Source: Gammaproteobacteria bacterium
GTDB taxonomy: Bacteria; Pseudomonadota; Gammaproteobacteria; Ga0077536
Direction of reading: 5' to 3'
DNA: 64,000 nucleotides
NCBI GenBank assembly: GCA_020849475.1
Contig: JADLGE010000074.1
Location: 61,709-125,708, forward strand
Both the position numbers and the translations under genes were made by a program. Positions 59,536-64,000 of this stretch are shown here, piece after piece. The notes beneath the pieces are model-generated. The model saw nothing but the letters and a program-made list of their open reading frames with translations. It was not told the DNA's origin and did not search any database. Within the stretch, counting starts at the first letter, position 1, and every line of letters begins with the position of its first letter.

Positions 59536-60603
59536 ATGCTCAAATACCTCCGCACGCTATACGCGATAGTCGCCTCCGCGGCCGCTCGTCTCGGGCGGCT
59601 CCGATTGTGCTGGATAGTCGGCTTCGGCATCGGCGCGCGCCTGTCGGTGCTGTTCACCTTCATGCTGGTCGTGCAGCTCGCCGTGCACACCTTGAAGCAG
59701 GTCGGCTTCCATCTCCCTTACCCGCTCTCCGAGATCAAATTCGATTCCCACTTCGTGCTGCCGCTGTCTTTCCTGGTGGTGCCGGCGCTGTTCTACTTCG
59801 CCGGCTGGACCATGGTCCACGCGCAGAAAATCGCCGCGCAGTTCGTGTCTGATTTCGTGTTTGAAACGCGTCGCTCCAACGTCAAGGCCAGCGCCCATAC
59901 GCTGCTGATCGAACCGATGCCGTCGCGGCGCAAGCTGGTGCAGGAATTCGCGCAGCGCAACGAACCCGAAATCGCACGCGCGGCGCGCGGCCTGATTGGC
60001 GGGCTGGTCACGCTCATCCAGTGCCTGATGATCTGCATCGCCTTGCTGATCACGCTCGGCGTGGTCGACTGGAAAATTCTGCTGGTGGTGGCACTGCTGT
60101 CCGCGACGGTCGTGCCGCGTTACGTCAAGAGCAGCTACATCTGGCATCTCGAAGATCTGAAACGCCTGGCCGAGACCAGCCGTCGACTGCGCGAAGGGCA
60201 TCTCAGCATCGCCGACGGGCCAGGCGTGAAGGAAGGCGACCCGGCCATGGTGCAGGACGCTTTTCTGGAACTGCTGGACGGTGACACCACGCGCAAGGAA
60301 GCTCAGGATCTTCTGGACCGACAGCTGGCGCCGCGTCGCTTCCTGCCCTTCCTGTACGCCAATCTCGGCCTCGTGGTCGGCATGCTGCTCTACGAGACCA
60401 CCCACATGGGCGCCGCCGAAAAGGCCCAGGCCGTCGGACAGTTCGCGACGACCTTGATGGTACTGCGCTTCCTGGTCGGCGAAGTGGCTGCCCTGCTGGG
60501 TGCGTTTCGCCAGATCCACACCGGCTATCCGCACGCCGAGAAAATCGCCGGCGTACTGAACCACGCGCCGACCGAACAGGCGCAAGCACAGCCCGACGTT
60601 TGA
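59536..60603 (+). CDS. polytopic membrane protein resembling an ABC-transporter permease domain
   Basis: 355 aa. Six helices are arranged as in type IV ABC transmembrane domains, with LIEPMPSRRKLVQEFAQRNEPEIARAARGLIGGLVTLIQCLMICIALLITLGVVDWKILLVVALLSA in the middle. No nucleotide-binding domain follows in the chain or next to it; the C-terminus ends in a polar tail. I do not recognise a specific family. It stands between the sulfatase-like gene and the glycosyltransferase gene, so a role in moving a surface glycan or its lipid carrier is possible. Confidence 0.6.
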   Translation: MLKYLRTLYAIVASAAARLGRLRLCWIVGFGIGARLSVLFTFMLVVQLAVHTLKQVGFHLPYPLSEIKFDSHFVLPLSFLVVPALFYFAGWTMVHAQKIAAQFVSDFVFETRRSNVKASAHTLLIEPMPSRRKLVQEFAQRNEPEIARAARGLIGGLVTLIQCLMICIALLITLGVVDWKILLVVALLSATVVPRYVKSSYIWHLEDLKRLAETSRRLREGHLSIADGPGVKEGDPAMVQDAFLELLDGDTTRKEAQDLLDRQLAPRRFLPFLYANLGLVVGMLLYETTHMGAAEKAQAVGQFATTLMVLRFLVGEVAALLGAFRQIHTGYPHAEKIAGVLNHAPTEQAQAQPDV

Positions 60604-60641
60604 ACTCGTCCCGCAGCACTGGCAAGGAGCCGTGATTTCGC

Positions 60642-63600
60642 ATGTTTAGGCTTCTGAAACATGTACCACCGTCGTGGCGCGCAGCGCTGGCGCGGCGCCT
60701 GCCACGTTCGCTGCACGACACCTACGTGTTCGTACGAGACCGCGCACGCGGTGACATCAAGCGTGATCTCGAGTTGGACATCGACGCCGATCTCGACCTC
60801 GTCATCGAACCCGGACGCGGTTACGACCTGGTGCTGCTGTGCCCGAATTATCCCAGCGAGACCGACGCCCAGAGCAACGGCGGCGAATTTGTCCGCACCC
60901 GCGTCGGCGCCTACTGCAAGCATGGGCTCAACGTACTGGTGGTCGAGGTGTCGACCCGCAATACCACGCTGGTCATCGAGCAACACGCGGCCCATCCGGT
61001 GGTGCGCCTGCACCCGAGACGTCTCGATGAACTGCTTGGCGCGGTCGCCAACGCCTGCCGCACTGTCGCCGTGCACGTCGTCACCCCGGCCACGGCCGAG
61101 GCCCTGGCGCGGCACATCGCCCCGCAGCGTGTGGCCTATTTCTTTCACGGCTCGGAGATCCGCGATTACCGACGGCTGTACTTCAATTACGACACCGCCG
61201 ACATGGAAACCCATCGTCGGGCGCGCGACGCGACCCATGCAGCGCGCATGGAGACCGCGCGCAAACTGATAGGCGATGGGCGCAGTGCCATGGTTTTCGT
61301 TTCGCGCTATCTGCAATCCATGGCCGAACGCGACACTGGCCTGCCCATCCCGCAGGCGACCGTCATTCCCAATTTCATCGACAGCGATTTTTATGTCTAC
61401 CGCGCCAAGCTTGCGAACGACGCGCGGCGTGTGTTGCTCATCCGCTCGTTCGACGCCGCGAATTACGCGGCGGATATCGCCGTCGACGCCATCGTGCATC
61501 TGTTGCAGTCGCCGCTGGGGGAGAGCTTGCATTTCACGGTCTGCGGCTTTGGCCGGCACTTCCGCCGCCTGACCCTGCCGTTGACGGGCTATCGGAATGT
61601 CACGCTGCGCGAGGGTGTGTTGTCGCGCGATGAAATGCGCATCTTGCATGCGCATCACGGCATCTTCCTCGCGCCGAGCCGCCACGATACCCAGGGCGTC
61701 ACCATGTGCGAAGCAATGGCCAGCGGCCTGGTGCCGGTCACGCATCGTGTCGGCGGCATTCCGGAATTCGTCGACCCGGACTGCGGCGCCATCGCAGCTG
61801 ATCACACGCCGCGCGAATTCGCGCGCTGCATCGCCGAACTCGCTCAGGACCTCGAAGGCTTTGAGCGCAAATCGACGCTCGCCGCACGCCGCGTGCGCGA
61901 ACGTTGTGGCATGCACGCGACCATCGAACGTGAACTCGCGGTAATCGCGCAATGCTTGGGCGCCGACCATGCCGTGGCCAGCGCCCAGGTGCTGCGCATG
62001 ACCGACGTGACCGTGCTCGCCGATGCCTCCGATGCGCACGTGGCGAACCTGGCGCGTGCGGGCGCGGTGCTCGAAGTCAGGGGCGAGAACCTGCGCTTCG
62101 AGGTCGCTTTGCCCGCGCTCGAAAGCTGTCGCTACGCCTATACCGAAGGCGCCGAGGCGCGTGCGTGGCTGGCCATTGCACGTGCGCTTGGCGAGCGCTT
62201 CGCCCCCGGGTCGGTGTTGCTGATTCGGGCCGACGACCCATTGCTGCCGCTGGCCTTGATGCTGAAGAAGCACTTCGGCATCGACTACGCCCTATGCGAT
62301 TTGACCCCCGCCGCCGCGACCGGCACACCGGCGGTCGCGGTGTTGAGCAGCGCCCTTGCGGTGGTGCTCGCACCCGGCGTCGAAGCGGCCTCCGTCGCCG
62401 CAAAATACGTCGGGCCCTTGCCGATGCTGGCGGCGCCGTTGACGCCCGACGCCTTGCTGAATCTTGCGCGTGACGCATCGCAGGTGATTGCGCGCGCAGC
62501 CACCGAACCGCGGCGGGACTGCACGCGGATTTTGCTGGTCGCCTATTACGCCGGCGACTGCAAGTCGGTGGGGGCACTGCGTCCCAATTACTGGTTCGAG
62601 GAATTTGACCGCCTGAGTGGCGGGCGCACCGAGACCCACCTCGCGACCGCCATGCGGCCGACGCAAGCCCATGCGCGGCTGCATTACGTGCCGGATTTGA
62701 ACGGCATCACGCTCACCGACGCCGAAGATCTACGCGCGCGTTGGGTGAGCGAATTCGTCAAAACCGAGCAAGAGCGTGTGAAGCATGCCAATACGCTCGG
62801 CTATTACTGGCGAGTGGCGCTGGAGCGTTACTTCCAGAATCTCGCTCTCGAATTCGACGCGGTGATCATTTCTGGCAATCCGTTCGCGAATTTTGATTTC
62901 GCGGCGTTCGCACAAGCCCGCTGGGGCGCGCGCGTGGTGCTCGACTATCGCGATCCCTTCGCGCTCAATCCACGCTTCAAGTACAGCGCAGAAGCGCGCA
63001 GCAGCGTGACCTCAATTGAAGCTGGCTATAACTTCCAGGCCGATTTGATTCTTGCGGTCAACAACGAGTGCGCGCAATTGGTGGTCGGCCATGAAGAGCA
63101 CCGTACCGCCGTCGTGCCCAATGGCTTCGACGATCGCATCGCAGCAACGGTCACGCCGGCGGCGCTCGGCGATGGCCGTATCAACTTTGTGCATGCCGGC
63201 TCGTTCTACTACTACGGAAATGTCGACGACTTGCTGGGCGCGCTCGACCCGCGACGTCATTGCCTGCACCACGTCGGGCGCGCGCCGGAATTTGCGCCCG
63301 CCATGCTCGAGTCAGGCAGATTGCAATTGCACGGCCTGCAGCCCTACCCGACCGCGCTGTCGATAGTCGCCGGCGCCGACTGCGGCCTGGTGTTCCTCAC
63401 CGACTCGGGCTTCGAATCGACCACCAAGATTTTTGACTACCTGTGTTTTGATCTCGACGTGCTGGTGCTGTCACCCGACGACACACCACGCGGTCCGCTG
63501 GCCGAGTTCGGCGCCGCCGGCGGCAAACTGCACTGGGTGAAAAATACCCCGGAAGCGCTGAGTCGATTTCTCGCCAGCTACACACCGTCGCCACGGCGCG

Positions 63601-63686
63601 CCGGTTTCGGTGAGCGCTATTCGCGAGCGACGTCGGCGCGGCATCTGTTGGGGTTGCTGGGGGTTTCTGGGGATGGGGCTCAATAG
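60642..63686 (+). CDS. two-module glycosyltransferase (GT4-like N-terminal half, second GT-like C-terminal half)
   Basis: 1014 aa. The first half has GT-B features: VSRYLQSMAERDTGLPIPQATVIPNFIDSDFYVY and APSRHDTQGVTMCEAMASGLVPVTHRVGGIPEFVDP (E-x7-E type nucleotide-sugar binding), as in family 4 enzymes. A middle region (about 430-620) looks like a weaker Rossmann-like linker. The second half (about 620-1014) shows another GT-B-like pattern: RILLVAYYAGDCKSVGALRPNYWFEEFDRL, DLILAVNNECAQLVVGHEEHRTAVVPNGFDDRI, HVGRAPEFAPAMLESGRLQLHGLQPYPTALSIVAGADCGLVFL. It probably adds two sugars to a surface polymer in the cytoplasm. It follows the permease-like gene by 38 bases. Confidence 0.83.
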   Translation: MFRLLKHVPPSWRAALARRLPRSLHDTYVFVRDRARGDIKRDLELDIDADLDLVIEPGRGYDLVLLCPNYPSETDAQSNGGEFVRTRVGAYCKHGLNVLVVEVSTRNTTLVIEQHAAHPVVRLHPRRLDELLGAVANACRTVAVHVVTPATAEALARHIAPQRVAYFFHGSEIRDYRRLYFNYDTADMETHRRARDATHAARMETARKLIGDGRSAMVFVSRYLQSMAERDTGLPIPQATVIPNFIDSDFYVYRAKLANDARRVLLIRSFDAANYAADIAVDAIVHLLQSPLGESLHFTVCGFGRHFRRLTLPLTGYRNVTLREGVLSRDEMRILHAHHGIFLAPSRHDTQGVTMCEAMASGLVPVTHRVGGIPEFVDPDCGAIAADHTPREFARCIAELAQDLEGFERKSTLAARRVRERCGMHATIERELAVIAQCLGADHAVASAQVLRMTDVTVLADASDAHVANLARAGAVLEVRGENLRFEVALPALESCRYAYTEGAEARAWLAIARALGERFAPGSVLLIRADDPLLPLALMLKKHFGIDYALCDLTPAAATGTPAVAVLSSALAVVLAPGVEAASVAAKYVGPLPMLAAPLTPDALLNLARDASQVIARAATEPRRDCTRILLVAYYAGDCKSVGALRPNYWFEEFDRLSGGRTETHLATAMRPTQAHARLHYVPDLNGITLTDAEDLRARWVSEFVKTEQERVKHANTLGYYWRVALERYFQNLALEFDAVIISGNPFANFDFAAFAQARWGARVVLDYRDPFALNPRFKYSAEARSSVTSIEAGYNFQADLILAVNNECAQLVVGHEEHRTAVVPNGFDDRIAATVTPAALGDGRINFVHAGSFYYYGNVDDLLGALDPRRHCLHHVGRAPEFAPAMLESGRLQLHGLQPYPTALSIVAGADCGLVFLTDSGFESTTKIFDYLCFDLDVLVLSPDDTPRGPLAEFGAAGGKLHWVKNTPEALSRFLASYTPSPRRAGFGERYSRATSARHLLGLLGVSGDGAQ

Positions 63687-63693
63687 ATAGAAC

Positions 63694-64000
63694 GAGGGAT
63701 TGATTCGCGAACGCTTGGGCGTTCGCTCACCCCTGCGGGGCGCTGCCGCTTCGCTGCAGCGTCCCATCTTCCTGCGCAAGATGGTCGAACCGAAGGGTTC
63801 TCATCAGCGCTCTCTCTCCGCCAAAGAAGCAAAAGGCCCCGCGAGGGGGCCTGTGATCGCTGGAGAGAGAGGGATTGATTCGCGAACGCTTGGGCGTTCG
63901 CTCACCCCTGCGGGGCGCTGCCGCTTCGCTGTAGCGTCCCATCTTCCTGCGCAAGATGGTCGAACCGAAGGGTTCTCATCAGCGCTCTCTCTCCGCCAAA
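63694..64000. repeat. 175-bp-period direct repeat (two copies, second cut by window end)
   Basis: Bases 63694-63825 repeat at 63869-64000 with one difference (GCTGCAGC to GCTGTAGC), offset 175. Each copy starts GAGGGATTGATTCGCGAACGC and ends in CTCTCTCTCCGCCAAA, and contains nested short inverted repeats (GCGAACGC-TTGG-GCGTTCGC). The unit between copies holds a terminator-like hairpin. The array may continue past the window. This, with 63687-63693, fills the 314 bases after the last gene; no ORF there is convincing. Confidence 0.85.
63826..63852 (-). terminator. rho-independent terminator on the minus strand, within the direct repeat
   Basis: AGGCCCC (63834-63840), loop GCGAG, GGGGCCT (63846-63852) is a perfect 7-bp GC-rich stem. 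On the minus strand it is followed by TTTTGCTTCTTT. It should stop transcription coming from a minus-strand gene to the right of the window. Confidence 0.65.

Noticed and set aside
63727..63954. Short ORFs repeated within the 175-bp repeat unit
   Set aside because: They are frame readings of the repeat itself, share identical starts in each copy, and have no ribosome site or domain.

Overview
The window is GC-rich, densely coded chromosomal DNA. It most resembles an environmental gammaproteobacterium with a large catabolic repertoire, of the Nevskiales or Steroidobacterales kind. That placement is inferred from gene content: TorF-type porin, DUF3014, DUF2721, a VPLPA/PEP-CTERM-type protein, an ExeA-like ATPase, and many acyl-CoA, Rieske and Baeyer-Villiger-type genes. 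No 16S or other marker gene is present. I saw no tRNA, rRNA, CRISPR array, prophage or insertion sequence. The left end cuts an EAL-domain gene, and the right end cuts a 175-bp-period direct repeat.

Layout. 1-9.1 kb: EAL remnant, molybdopterin oxidoreductase, an ECF sigma / anti-sigma / subtilisin operon, TorF porin, rhomboid protease, CoA-transferase, DUF2721. 9.1-15.7 kb: SnoaL-like protein, a deacetylase-GT9-GtrA surface glycan run, di-heme peroxidase, epoxide hydrolase, and a secreted VPLPA-CTERM-like protein followed by a strong hairpin. 15.7-25.3 kb: Rieske oxygenase alpha and beta genes, MFS transporter, quinone-oxidoreductase-like enzyme, MtgA, amidohydrolase, methyltransferase, Baeyer-Villiger-type monooxygenase. 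25.4-29.1 kb: a folE-BLUF gene pair, then an ExeA-like ATPase and a cyclic-nucleotide-binding coiled-coil protein. 29.2-40.7 kb: SDR, MFS, LLM oxidoreductase, two acyl-CoA ligases, D-aminoacylase-like hydrolase, a second quinone-oxidoreductase-like enzyme, and a three-gene operon of split thiamine-diphosphate decarboxylase plus periplasmic binding protein. 40.7-45.8 kb: RRM protein with a long leader, a selenoprotein B-family gene, enoyl-CoA hydratase, DUF3014, nitroreductase, VOC protein. 46-54.7 kb: exported PCMT-like protein, membrane spermidine-synthase-like protein, hydrolase-like protein, PQQ dehydrogenase-cytochrome c fusion, EamA transporter, acyl-CoA dehydrogenase. 54.8-63.7 kb: a cell-surface block with a small YIDPGTGS protein, NoeA-like methyltransferase, YidC-like insertase, membrane sulfatase-like protein, an ABC-permease-like membrane protein and a two-module glycosyltransferase.

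The most striking observation is at 41,865-42,740. One reading frame of a GrdB-like (glycine/betaine reductase selenoprotein B) family protein is interrupted only by a TGA at 42,345. The TGA sits where family members carry the redox residue. Starting four bases after it is a hairpin that fits the bacterial SECIS rules: a 7-bp perfect apical stem, a 5-nt loop with G in second position, and 17 nt from UGA to loop. A naive gene caller splits this into two ORFs; I annotate it as one selenocysteine-containing gene.

The second structural theme is a family of dispersed palindromes built on GTCAGACTTCAGTCTGAC. Two loci carry it as perfect inverted pairs (REPIN-like), and most copies lie between convergent genes. 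Many enzymes in the window handle CoA thioesters or oxygenate organic substrates, which suggests a degrader of hydrophobic compounds, but no single pathway can be named from this window.
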